From: CAXXOK01 sp963678055
GTDB taxonomy: Bacteria > Bacillota > Clostridia > Christensenellales > Aristaeellaceae
Direction of reading: 5' to 3'
DNA length: 64,000 bases
Assembly (NCBI GenBank): GCA_963678055.1
Contig: OY782679.1
Span: forward strand, 2,232,001-2,296,000
In this document: piece by piece, positions 9,132-17,714 of the stretch
Layout: each line of letters opens with the position of its first letter
Position numbering within the stretch: position 1 is the stretch's first letter
Made by a program: the position numbers and the translations under genes
Notes under the pieces: generated by a model
What the model saw: only the letters and a program-made list of their open reading frames with translations
What the model was told of the DNA's origin: nothing
The model's database searches: none

Positions 9132-9826
9132 GCCTTCCATTCCTCCTGCGCTTTTTGGTAGTTTTCCGGTGTTCCGATGTCAATGAGGTATTCATGTGTT
9201 TCCCAGCCATACATTTTTCCCACGAGCCTGGGAAGTACATCTTTTCCGAAATCACAGAAGCCTGATTCCGGAAAATAATCAAACAGCTCCTCATTGGCAA
9301 TATAAATGCCCGCATTGGCAAGATTGCTTTGCGGGTTTGCTGGTTTTTCTGTAAAGTCGACGATACAATTTGAAGCATCCAACTTGGCGATTCCACACGC
9401 TTTGGGATTTTGGCACCGAAACAGCGCCATGGTTAAAACGCCGTTGTGCCGCTTGTGGTACGTGAGCATGGCGGAAAGATCAATATCTGTCAGGTTGTCC
9501 GCGTAGCAGATGGCAAACGGTTCGGCTGTATCGATAAATTGCCGGTTCGCTTTCACGGTGCCGCCGCTGCCAAGGAGACCGTCTTCATAGAACTCATGCG
9601 CCGTTAAGCCTGTTGCTTGCGCATTGTACGTGCGTAGATAATCGCGTACTGCTATTGGTAAATAGTGCGTATTAACCAGCACATTGTGGTATTCGTGCTT
9701 GTTTAGCAGATCAAACCACCAGCCCAGCAGCGGCTTGCCCTGAATGGGGATCAAACACTTGGGTACCGTATCGGTTAAAGGCCGCAGCCGTGATCCATAC
9801 CCGGCCGCCAGAAGAAACGCTTTCAT
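9128..9826 (-). CDS. hddC: D-glycero-alpha-D-manno-heptose 1-phosphate guanylyltransferase
   Basis: 232 residues, single nucleotidyltransferase domain. KAFLLAAGYGSRLRPLTD is the glycine/arginine nucleotide-binding signature, VPKCLIPIQGKPLLGWW the following lysine motif, CYADNLTDIDL the metal site and FTEKPANP the sugar-binding EKP element. It closes the pathway by forming GDP-D-glycero-alpha-D-manno-heptose. The sequence alone would also fit a mannose- or glucose-1-phosphate nucleotidyltransferase; the hddA-gmhB-gmhA neighbours favour heptose. It overlaps the upstream sugar transferase by four bases. Confidence 0.85.
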   Translation of the reverse strand: MKAFLLAAGYGSRLRPLTDTVPKCLIPIQGKPLLGWWFDLLNKHEYHNVLVNTHYLPIAVRDYLRTYNAQATGLTAHEFYEDGLLGSGGTVKANRQFIDTAEPFAICYADNLTDIDLSAMLTYHKRHNGVLTMALFRCQNPKACGIAKLDASNCIVDFTEKPANPQSNLANAGIYIANEELFDYFPESGFCDFGKDVLPRLVGKMYGWETHEYLIDIGTPENYQKAQEEWKA

Positions 9827-10518
9827 TGACTATCCTTTCCCAGCACAAGCACCTTGACGGTAAGGAGCAGTATTTTTACATCCAGAAGCAACGATTGATA
9901 GCGCGGATAATACAGTTGCAACTCTTTTGCTTCGTCGCTTAAGTATGGGCAGCATTGCCTGCCTTTCACCTGCCACCAGCCGGTGATGCCGGGTTTCACG
10001 CTCAGCAGCAGATCCTTATCATCACCATATTCGTCTGCTTCTCGCTGCACCACGGGCCGCGGGCCAACCAGGCTCATGGTCCCCCGCAATACAGAAAACA
10101 GCTGCTGCAGTTCATCCAGACTCATTTGCCTAAGGCGTTTGCCAACTTTTGTAATGCGCGGGTCCTCAATCGTCTTGTCTCCCTCCAGATGCCGCTCCAA
10201 GGCTTCCGACGAGAACAACTCCGTTTTTTCTTCTGCGTTTTCAATCATGGTACGGAATTTATACATAATGAACTTCCGGCCGTGCTTGCCTGTGCACACC
10301 CGCCTATATATAACCTTTCCCGGATCATTGATTTTGATCATCACCGTAATTGCCAGCAATAGCGGCAGCAATACGATCAGCCCGACCGCCGAGCCTATCA
10401 TATCAATCGCTCGTTTAATAATATGAAAGCCGCGGTTCCCGTTTGCCTGCGTTACATTGACCGGTAATCGTTCCGCGGTAACCGCCTGCTCGTTTGCTAT
10501 GCTTGATTCAATGTCCAT
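9823..10518 (-). CDS. Initiating undecaprenyl-phosphate sugar phosphotransferase (WcaJ/PglC-like)
   Basis: 231 residues. The start is taken as the ATG at 10518, seven bases after GAAGGAG; the ATG at 10533 would include that site. One hydrophobic segment (about residues 38-60, AVGLIVLLPLLLAITVMI) precedes the catalytic domain with YKFRTM, TKVGKRLRQMSLDELQQL and SLVGPRPV, the bacterial sugar-transferase signatures. It moves a hexose 1-phosphate from a UDP-sugar onto undecaprenyl phosphate and thereby starts repeat-unit synthesis. With a single hydrophobic segment it belongs to the short PglC/WbaP-C-terminal class. It is the first enzyme gene after the antiterminator gene. Confidence 0.92.
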   Translation of the reverse strand: MDIESSIANEQAVTAERLPVNVTQANGNRGFHIIKRAIDMIGSAVGLIVLLPLLLAITVMIKINDPGKVIYRRVCTGKHGRKFIMYKFRTMIENAEEKTELFSSEALERHLEGDKTIEDPRITKVGKRLRQMSLDELQQLFSVLRGTMSLVGPRPVVQREADEYGDDKDLLLSVKPGITGWWQVKGRQCCPYLSDEAKELQLYYPRYQSLLLDVKILLLTVKVLVLGKDSQ

Positions 10519-10734
10519 TGTTTGCTCCTTCATACGCTCGCATAATCAGCTCTGCTTTCTTCCTGAGCGTGCAACCGCTCTGCGACTACCTGTTACTATT
10601 CAAAATCCGTCTGTCCCGGGGCATTTACCGGGCGAAGACGAAGGAAATGTGCGCGGGCTATACCGATTCATGTAAGAACATCGCACGGCAAATAGCACCG
10701 ACCCGGTTATCCCATTTGACTCAGCTGCCCTGCA
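10519..10734 (-). promoter_or_regulatory. Leader between the NusG paralogue and the polysaccharide genes
   Basis: A 216-base untranslated gap separates the antiterminator stop from the first enzyme gene, in an operon whose other genes mostly overlap or nearly touch. It has a stem at 10615-10632 (CCCGG / CCGGG around an eight-base loop) and the palindrome CACTAGTG near 10734. Known LoaP proteins act on hairpins in 5' leaders of long biosynthesis operons. That this leader holds such an element is inference; no consensus was matched. Confidence 0.4.
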
Positions 10735-11337
10735 CTAGTGAAGTACACAGCTTTTCATCCATTCTAAGGCAAGCCATACTTTGAACTTCTTTTTGCTGAA
10801 ACCAAGCGAAACAAGCGCGTTTCGGTTTCGCTTGTCGATGCGGATAATGTTACCTTTCAGATCTTTGAGCGGCCCATCGGTTACCTCAATTTCATCATCA
10901 TGCATCCGAACGACTGAAACGCCAATGTTTCCTTTATTATTGAAAGCCCATTTCGCATAAAACAGATCATCGCCCCGCAGGTGCCATTCGTAATCATCGT
11001 AGATGACTATATTTTGCACCGAGGTAATACGCATAAATTGCGATACCGACATATCCTTCTCCGTACAAAAGAGAATATATCCGGGCAGCATAATATCGCA
11101 GGCATATGACTTTACACCTTGCCTGCTTCTGTGTTTCACCTGTTTAACAACACAGGTCTCTACTGAAGGAAAATGAGACTGAATCACTCTGGCAACTTTG
11201 GATTCATCTCCAACTCTTACGCTAATACATCCATATGCTTTCCCACTGTTAATATCAGATTTGAATTGCATCGCGACACCTTGTGCTCCTGTAGAAAATG
11301 TACAATAAAAATTGGCGCTACTTGGGTAATATGACAT
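10735..11337 (-). CDS. NusG paralogue, LoaP/RfaH-like processive antiterminator
   Basis: 200 residues. The N-terminal half (about 33-125) reads as a NusG NGN domain, with AYGCISVRVGDESKVARVI and the hydrophobic core DIMLPGYILFC. The C-terminus (about 148-190) is a KOW domain with VTDGPLKDLKGNIIRIDKR and ALVSLGFSKKK. General NusG proteins carry similar domains, but this copy heads a polysaccharide operon in the same direction, which is the hallmark of the specialised paralogues (LoaP, UpxY, RfaH). It probably binds RNA polymerase and lets it read the roughly 10-kb operon through terminators. The N-terminal 25 residues are unusual, and an internal ATG could be the real start. Confidence 0.8.
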   Translation of the reverse strand: MSYYPSSANFYCTFSTGAQGVAMQFKSDINSGKAYGCISVRVGDESKVARVIQSHFPSVETCVVKQVKHRSRQGVKSYACDIMLPGYILFCTEKDMSVSQFMRITSVQNIVIYDDYEWHLRGDDLFYAKWAFNNKGNIGVSVVRMHDDEIEVTDGPLKDLKGNIIRIDKRNRNALVSLGFSKKKFKVWLALEWMKSCVLH

Positions 11338-12573
11338 ATTTTTCCTTTTCTGGTAAAAAACTAGAACGCTTACGGCCGTGTATGTAAAAAAAGCGGGATG
11401 CTACTTTTCAACAAAGCAAAGCCGGTAGTCGATTCATTGAGTTTTTGATTTGTATAAGAGTCGATAATTATCTTGGGAAATAACAAATAGAAGTCGTGGG
11501 CAGCCCCTACAGGGTGCTTAAATGAATGCGCCCACTAATTCGCAACTGAGTAAGCGTCTGAACCGTATACTGGAATGAAGGCATCCCTTTTTAGTCGAAT
11601 ATGTTTAACAAATCGCTAGCGGAATATTCATTGCCGAATTCGCTCATGGCCATTGTCAGTACACAAAACACAATAGTCCTGTGTAAATAAATTAATTACA
11701 GTTTTCAAGTTAAACAATAGATACAAAAATAGATTCAATGTCATGTGGCAGCAATTCCAACCCCATTTCAGGAGTCATCCGATTCCCGAAAGCATTCTCT
11801 GAATGCAGAATCGCCAGCCAATCCTCTACCGCGGCAGTATCCGGATCATACCGCGATGTTTCCACATAAAAAAGGCTACAAGACAGCATCATCTTCGTAG
11901 CCATTTGTTCGCCAATACAAAATTGGGTTATGTTAAGTTGATAGTAAAAGTCCATCTAAATAGTACGAAACAGACAGCTCCACAGACTATGCATTTAAAA
12001 AGAAACCCAGTATACACTGGTGTTCAAATCATTTGTCGGCAATATGCTATATGGAAACAAGGATTTTTGTTTCTGTATATTCCTCTCATCATGCACGCAG
12101 CTCTACCTGGAGCCGCGTGGTGAACTAACGAAAAAAAACGCAAAGTACCCCCTCTCCAGCCGACCGGGCACGCATGAGGTACCTGCCGGAACCGGCATTA
12201 CTCATTACTCGCCCTGTTGATCAACTGGAGCGGAACAGACAGCTATTCAGCGGTGAGGCTCGACTCTGTCGAAAATCAATCAGAGTATCATTCACCTATG
12301 TTCTCATTTCCCATGAGACCGTTGTCTAACATGCTCGTTGCACACAATAAGATCCGGAAATCCTTTGCGTCATCAACCATTAAGCAGTTAAATCCAACTC
12401 AGATTAAAGACAACTAACAGTATTCTACCTCTATTTCGCAAAAAATCAAGTGAAATTCAATGCTTTCTACCTATTTGTTGTATATTTTCTGAATATTTGA
12501 CATGGATTTAATCTGTTATACAAAATATTGCAACATGCATACTCCTGCTATGCAAGCTACAGAAGGGCAATAG
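11338..12573. other. Gene-poor intergenic stretch
   Basis: About 1.2 kb without a convincing gene. The left part is the upstream region of the antiterminator gene. The rest is AT-rich with scattered stops on both strands. A possible plus-strand promoter (TTGACA at 12497, TACAAA at 12519) lies just before the transposase remnant. Confidence 0.5.
11710..11955 (-). CDS. Possible small protein or gene fragment, unknown
   Basis: An 81-codon frame with believable composition in its second half (AVEDWLAILHSENAFGNR, then MTPEMGLELLPHDIESIF). No ribosome-binding site is visible before the ATG, and the surroundings are decayed. It may be the C-terminal fragment of a lost gene. No family is recognised. 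Confidence 0.25.
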   Translation of the reverse strand: MDFYYQLNITQFCIGEQMATKMMLSCSLFYVETSRYDPDTAAVEDWLAILHSENAFGNRMTPEMGLELLPHDIESIFVSIV

Positions 12574-12699
12574 GAACAGATTGCTTACCGCCTTCCCGTT
12601 CAGCCTGGCAATGTTAACACTCTAAAGCGCGATTTCATTCACGCTATCTTGAACATTGTCGAAAACGGCTGTACTTGGAGAGCTTTATCCATGATATAA
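12574..12699 (+). pseudogene. IS5-family transposase N-terminal remnant
   Basis: One frame between two stops translates to a run containing YRLPVQPGNVNTLKRDFIHA and ILNIVENGCTWRALS. This matches the N-terminal pattern of IS5-family transposases (LPxQRGNV...AILYxxExGCKWRxLP). The frame ends in TAA at 12697, and no catalytic DDE part or terminal inverted repeats could be found after it. It is a dead fragment showing past IS activity between the polysaccharide operon and the hydrolase array. Confidence 0.75.
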
Positions 12700-12977
12700 A
12701 AGGACTCATTCATTGTTGAAAACGGCATCCATCAGCGGACACTTTTCTGCGCCACCGGCTTGTACCGGTGGTTAACCAGCACCGCCTTTAAGCATGTAGA
12801 CCCTGGCGCAATACCTAAATAGGATTTCCTTCATTGTTTGTTCCGGGTGACGCGCTCTTCTTTTGTATCAACAGCCAGATACCCGCATCACCGCAAACGT
12901 CACTTCGTTGGTGCAATGCTACTGGCCATTTAAACCAGCACATTGCCATATCGTATAGGGCCACTGATTATGTTGTA

Positions 12978-13011
12978 GTAGGGGGATGCCAACGCGTTGA
13001 CATCCCCCTAC
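12978..13011 (-). terminator. Long inverted repeat after hydrolase paralogue 1
   Basis: GTAGGGGGATG and CATCCCCCTAC flank CAACGCGTTG, giving an almost perfect 34-base stem 20 bases beyond the stop of the minus-strand hydrolase. There is no clear U-tract, so termination is likely but not certain. Confidence 0.6.
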
Positions 13012-13031
13012 ATTCACGAGGTCAGGTTTGT

Positions 13032-14960
13032 TTAGTTGGCATACGAGTGATAGACGATTTCGCCGGTATCCAGATCGCGGCTGAACTGCCGGAAGTAATC
13101 CCAGGCAAGTTTGGCGTATTCCTGATACAAACCATGAGGAATGAACTCAATAACGCTCAAGCCCACCATGGGAGCACCTTCGTCGTCGTGGAAAAACCAG
13201 GTATGAAGGGGATATTCATCGTTAATCATCGTTTCGCGATAGACATCGCCTTTAAAGCCGCTCAGCGGATAGGTTTCAAAGTCGAACTCGACCGTCGGCA
13301 TTTCATTGTAGCCCAGATAATCGTTGATGTTCATCTGGAAGTCGGGCGCGATGTAACCGTTAGCGGAATCAAAGTGTGTCCAGGTGTCATAGGTACAGGT
13401 CGTCAGCATCATGGGGATGTCAACGTCGGCAAACTGCAAATCCTGCCCTTCCAGATGTTCATACGGGGTGCCTGACATGTTCACGGCAGCCGCAAACAAG
13501 CTGGCATCGCCATACACGGCACGGTTGGTACAGCTACCGCCCATGGAGTAGCCCGTTACATACACGTGTTCCGGATCAAGCTGCGGGTAGGTTTCCAGCA
13601 TATAGCGAACCAGTGCCGGCAGAACCTCGGATCCGGTTTCAAAGGGTGATGCGCTCATGAAGTTTGAGGCAGGATCATCGGATGAATGACGCTCGGCAAC
13701 CATTGCCACACGCTCTTTACCGGCCAGGGTTAAGAAGCCAAGCTCGTCAACACACTGCACGGGATCATCCCCACCGCCATGGTTGACCAGAATCAGCGGA
13801 ATGCTGTGCTCGGGTGCGCTGCCATCGATCATCTCAGTGGGCAGGAACTCATACCAGGTCGTAACGTACTCGCCGTTGGACGCCTTGTACTCGCTGAAGT
13901 TTTCACCCTGGCGCTCAAAGACATGAATGCCATCGGGCGTTACGCCGTCAATAATCGCGCTGCGCTCGCCCAGCGAATACGGCGCCTGGTTCCAGCGGTA
14001 GTTGCGATATTCGGTCGATGCCGTATTCAAACCCGCTTTTACGACGGGGATGCGGAGCGCATTGATAAACATATCATAGTAAGCGTTGTGCACGAAGGCC
14101 GGCAGATCCATTGTGTCGGTCTGCGTCACAATCACCTGCTGGAGCGGATGCTCCTGATTGTAATACACTTCGTCATCGCCATTGCGGCCTTTGCTGTCGG
14201 TTTCATTCCCGTCGGCATATTTGGCAATGATCTCATCCGTGGGGTTAACCAGCCAAACAGGCACAGGCGACGCAACTGTGCGAATTTTCTCCATGTCACC
14301 GCCAACAAGCAGCATGCCTGCAATACGGCTGATGTAATCCATTTCGGAGGAAATGTAATCATTGAGGAACGTTGCGCCTCCATCAAAACCGATCAGATAA
14401 CGGTAAGTGAGGCCGCCGAAATACGCCGCATCGGCATAGTAGGTTGTGGATTCTTCGCCGCGAATGGAAAAACCGATGTTGCACATCGCGGACTGGAGCT
14501 GATAGAACGCATACTGGTCAGCATCGCCAAAGCCGTTCTCGGCATCAATCGGGGTGACCAGAACAACGCTGCCGGTCGCTTCATCCGCAATTGCGGTCAA
14601 GCCCAGCTCCTGCAAGTATGCAAGCGCTGCGTCCTTGTCTTCAAAGGAGTGATCGGCGTACACCAGAATATTGGTGTTCATGCGGTTTGCGCCGGTGGTA
14701 GCATTGAAAATGCCGGCGGAACGGTACACATAGGTTGTGCCCTGAGGATATGCATCCAACGCCGGATCCGGAACGTAGTCTCTGCCATACTCGTTGGCCA
14801 GGAAGGCCGGAGCATTGGCATGCGCTTCCTCAAGCGTCTCAATCATTGCCGGATTGCTTTGGTGCTGCTGGTAATACCCGGCAGACGCACTTGCGGCAAA
14901 CAGTACGGTGAACAGGAGTGCGAATACCAGGGTAACGCTGATGAGTCTCATCTTGTTCAT
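13032..14960 (-). CDS. Secreted two-lobed alpha/beta hydrolase, paralogue 1
   Basis: 642 residues from the ATG at 14960, about eight bases after AAAGGAAG; the ATG at 14981 lies upstream of that site. A Sec signal peptide (hydrophobic ISVTLVFALLFTVLFAA, cut near SASA-G) precedes an N-lobe of about 340 residues and a C-lobe of about 280. The C-lobe has the PHB-depolymerase/feruloyl-esterase pattern: oxyanion loop HGGGDD (about 394), nucleophile Ser472 in GYSMGG, probable acid Asp525 (TYDTW) and base His609 (PHGLYQEY). The N-lobe has GFDGG at the position of a nucleophile elbow (Asp193). It is predicted to be extracellular and to hydrolyse an ester of a glycan or polymer; the substrate is unknown. 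It lies about 120 bp downstream of paralogue 2 with a hairpin between. Confidence 0.85.
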   Translation of the reverse strand: MNKMRLISVTLVFALLFTVLFAASASAGYYQQHQSNPAMIETLEEAHANAPAFLANEYGRDYVPDPALDAYPQGTTYVYRSAGIFNATTGANRMNTNILVYADHSFEDKDAALAYLQELGLTAIADEATGSVVLVTPIDAENGFGDADQYAFYQLQSAMCNIGFSIRGEESTTYYADAAYFGGLTYRYLIGFDGGATFLNDYISSEMDYISRIAGMLLVGGDMEKIRTVASPVPVWLVNPTDEIIAKYADGNETDSKGRNGDDEVYYNQEHPLQQVIVTQTDTMDLPAFVHNAYYDMFINALRIPVVKAGLNTASTEYRNYRWNQAPYSLGERSAIIDGVTPDGIHVFERQGENFSEYKASNGEYVTTWYEFLPTEMIDGSAPEHSIPLILVNHGGGDDPVQCVDELGFLTLAGKERVAMVAERHSSDDPASNFMSASPFETGSEVLPALVRYMLETYPQLDPEHVYVTGYSMGGSCTNRAVYGDASLFAAAVNMSGTPYEHLEGQDLQFADVDIPMMLTTCTYDTWTHFDSANGYIAPDFQMNINDYLGYNEMPTVEFDFETYPLSGFKGDVYRETMINDEYPLHTWFFHDDEGAPMVGLSVIEFIPHGLYQEYAKLAWDYFRQFSRDLDTGEIVYHSYAN

Positions 14961-15023
14961 AGTCTTCTTCCTTTCATCCATTGTCTATTGTGTTCATGGG
15001 ATCATCACACAGATCCCAAATTG

Positions 15024-15048
15024 CCAGGGGCGGAATTCCCGCCCCTGG
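15024..15048 (-). terminator. Hairpin between paralogues 2 and 1
   Basis: CCAGGGGCGG and CCGCCCCTGG form a perfect ten-base-pair GC-rich stem with a five-base loop after the stop of paralogue 2. It lacks a U-run and may attenuate read-through or protect the transcript end. Confidence 0.55.
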
Positions 15049-15080
15049 GTATTCCAGTCGAATCGGTTTTCGCCGTGTTG

Positions 15081-16997
15081 CTAGGGCATGTAGACCAGTT
15101 CTCCGGTTTCGGTATCACGGGAATAGTTCTTCATGAAGTCCCAGGCAATGGTGCCATATGAAGGATGCAAACCATGAGGAAGCAGTTCCGTGAAGCTAAC
15201 GGCGAGCATCGGGACACCCGCATCGTTGTTTAAGTACCACGTGGTGTTTTCATATTCGTCGTTAAGCATTTTAACAACCATCTTGTCTGCATCAAAACCA
15301 ACAATGGGATAGGCATCGAAATCATAGGCCAGGGTTCCCATTTCGTTGAACTCTGCAAAACGGGCAATGGCTTCCTGATATCCTGCGCCTAATGCAAACG
15401 CAGCATTATCAAAGGCTCCGCCAAGGTCAAACTCCGAGGTGGTGAACATCATCGGTACATCGACATTGGCAAACACAGCGGCTTGTTCTTCAGTGGGTAC
15501 ATAGATGCCCCAAGGTGTGCCTGCAGCCATGGGAACGGTCGCTGCAAACAGCTGCGGTGCCCATTCGACAGCTTCAACCGTCGCGGCTCCACCCATGGAG
15601 TAACCGGTGGCATACACACGGCCCGGATCCAGCGCGGGATAGGTATCCAGCATGTACTGCACCAATGCGGGGAGGGTTTGTCCGTTGACATCAAAGGGCG
15701 AGCCGTCAAAGATCGAAGCGGTTGTATCGCTGGCATAACGGGGTGCTACCAGCGCAATACGCTCGCTGCCGGCCAAGGAAATCATGCCCAGCTCGTCAGT
15801 TGCCTGTACCGGGTCATCTCCGCCGCCGTGGTTACAAAGAATCAGCGGAATGCTGTTGTCTGCCGCAGTACCATTGATTACTTCTTCCGGCAGGAACTCA
15901 TACCAGGTTTGCAGATAGTCGCCGTTTTCGGCTTTGATATCGGCGAAACGCTCTTCCTGATGCTCAACGAGATGAATGCCATCCGCAGTAACGCCGTTTA
16001 GCACGGCATTGCGCGCGGTCAGCGCATAGGGTGCCTGATTCCAGCTATAGTCGCTGAACTCGTTGGCGGGCACGAACAGGCCGGCTTTAACAACCGGTGT
16101 GCGCATGGTTTTCACCAGCAGGGAGTAGTAAGCATCGCTCACATATTCGCTGAGTTCTTTGTCTGCGCTATTGGCTACAACAACCTTACGCAGCGGGAAC
16201 TGCTGGTTGTAATAGGCCACTTTGTCTTTGGTTGTCTCGGTGGCAAATGCCTCGTTGACAGCCTGGAACTTATCAACCACGGAATCTTCCGGGTTTACCA
16301 GGTACACAGGTACGATCGCTGCAACGTCAAGCGCATCGTTCATAGACGGATTGACGAGAAGCATGCTCGCGATACGTCCAACATAATCCAGGGTGTTGGC
16401 AACATAGTCACAGGCAAAATCAGCGCCGCCGTCGATACCGATCAAATACCGGTAGGTCAGACCGCCGAAATAGGTATTGTCGGCGTAATATTTCGTATTG
16501 CCTTCCGCGTCTCTGACGGATTTGCCAAGGTTACACATGGCAGCCTGCAATTTCAGGTACGCATATTGGTCAGCAACGCCAAAGCCGGCTTCCGGATTGA
16601 TGGGCGTGACCAGCACGACGCTGCCGTACGCTTCATCCGCGATATCCGTGAGACCAAGAGATTGCAGATAGGCAAGTGCTTCGGCTTTATCCGCAAATGC
16701 CTTATCGGCATACACCAGGATATTGGTGTTCATGCGGAACGCAGCGCTTAAATCGGTATAGATCCCGGCAGAACGGTACACATAGGTCGTACCGGCGGGA
16801 TAGCTATCCAACGCAGGATCCGGCATATAATCGCGGCCGGTCAGCGCAGAAAGCGCAGCGGGACCGTTTGCATGCGCTTCTTCCAGCGTTTCAAAGCTTG
16901 CCTCGTTGGCAAAGTGCTGCTGGTAAGGTGCCGCAATCGCATTGCCAGCAAGAAGTAGACCGAGGATCATGAGTAAACAGAATAGTTTTGTTTTCAT
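15081..16997 (-). CDS. Secreted two-lobed alpha/beta hydrolase, paralogue 2
   Basis: 638 residues; the ATG at 16997 follows AAAGGGAACC. The signal peptide LFCLLMILGLLLAGNAIA is probably cut at AIA-AP. The C-lobe keeps HGGGDD, Ser467 in GYSMGG, a probable Asp524 (SEFDLGG) and His608 (LLPHGLHPSY). The N-lobe elbow reads GIDGG (Asp189), but the usually conserved following TFLNNY is changed to DFACDY. It is the closest visible relative of paralogue 1, sharing the EEAHAN N-terminus and DYxPDPALDxYP. It is the first gene of this minus-strand pair. An extracellular esterase acting on a decorated polysaccharide is the best family-based guess; a cutinase- or PHB-depolymerase-like role is possible. Confidence 0.85.
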   Translation of the reverse strand: MKTKLFCLLMILGLLLAGNAIAAPYQQHFANEASFETLEEAHANGPAALSALTGRDYMPDPALDSYPAGTTYVYRSAGIYTDLSAAFRMNTNILVYADKAFADKAEALAYLQSLGLTDIADEAYGSVVLVTPINPEAGFGVADQYAYLKLQAAMCNLGKSVRDAEGNTKYYADNTYFGGLTYRYLIGIDGGADFACDYVANTLDYVGRIASMLLVNPSMNDALDVAAIVPVYLVNPEDSVVDKFQAVNEAFATETTKDKVAYYNQQFPLRKVVVANSADKELSEYVSDAYYSLLVKTMRTPVVKAGLFVPANEFSDYSWNQAPYALTARNAVLNGVTADGIHLVEHQEERFADIKAENGDYLQTWYEFLPEEVINGTAADNSIPLILCNHGGGDDPVQATDELGMISLAGSERIALVAPRYASDTTASIFDGSPFDVNGQTLPALVQYMLDTYPALDPGRVYATGYSMGGAATVEAVEWAPQLFAATVPMAAGTPWGIYVPTEEQAAVFANVDVPMMFTTSEFDLGGAFDNAAFALGAGYQEAIARFAEFNEMGTLAYDFDAYPIVGFDADKMVVKMLNDEYENTTWYLNNDAGVPMLAVSFTELLPHGLHPSYGTIAWDFMKNYSRDTETGELVYMP

Positions 16998-17664
16998 ACT
17001 TGGTTCCCTTTCTGATTTTGTTGTTATATCGTAGCCTCGTATTGATGAGGCGATATACCAAGGATCGTATGATTGGTGATGGACGTGAAGTTGAGGATGT
17101 CGCTTGAAAACGGCATCCCCCGAACCCTTCCGGATTCAGCGGACGTAGGGGGCATCAATGATTTCTTAGCCTTTATCTCACGGCTGTAATGCTCGCAGCA
17201 ATCCCAAACAACGCTGGCATACGCAGCCTACACGGCGTGCTTGTTATTCTCGGTGTTGTTTACACCAGTCAAGGGTAACAGCCATCTGCTTTATCATTCC
17301 ATAATCCTTTCGCGATTCATTGATTCCAAAATGATTTATGTGTCAGTACACATAAGTACCCTATTGTTAATTCAATTGTATCTGTTTGGATATTCGAATA
17401 ACATATATACGTTTCCGAAATTGTTTCGGTTTCTTTCGAAAATAATATTTCATTCCATCGTTTCTGCCATTATGAATGAATATATTCCGATCTTTAGTTG
17501 AATTTTTCATATTGACCGTTGATTCTTCGGCAAAAGTACAAAGCAATCAATGTAAAACTGTTGATCAAAGTCCAAAAAAGAGGATTGCTGTAAGAAGCTG
17601 TACCTCATCAGGAGACACCGTGGCAGTCTGCTAGAGCCTAGTCTCCCCTGCTCATATAAACAAA
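16998..17664. other. AT-rich upstream region of paralogue 2
   Basis: Intergenic. It should contain the promoter for paralogues 2 and 1. Visible inverted repeats are CCGAAA-TTG-TTTCGG at 17413-17427 and TATTCGAATA near 17392. A 15-base repeat shared with 12716-12730 lies at 17104. No gene is seen. Confidence 0.5.
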
Positions 17665-17695
17665 AGAAGGCCGCCAGCAAAGCTGGCGACCTTCT
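17665..17695 (-). terminator. Terminator of the sugar importer operon
   Basis: Read on the minus strand, AGAAGGTCGCCAGC pairs with GCTGGCGGCCTTCT across a short loop and is followed by TTTG. It lies 20 bases beyond the yjfF-like stop. Confidence 0.8.
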
Positions 17696-17714
17696 ATTTA
17701 TCCTTGAATCAAAC

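Noticed and set aside
10519..10734. Riboswitch in the polysaccharide leader
   Set aside because: Stems are visible but no known riboswitch consensus could be matched, so only a leader is reported.
13779..15161. 460-codon plus-strand frame opposite paralogues 1 and 2
   Set aside because: It is antisense to two clear hydrolase genes, has no ribosome-binding site or recognisable domain, and comes from the codon bias of the real strand.
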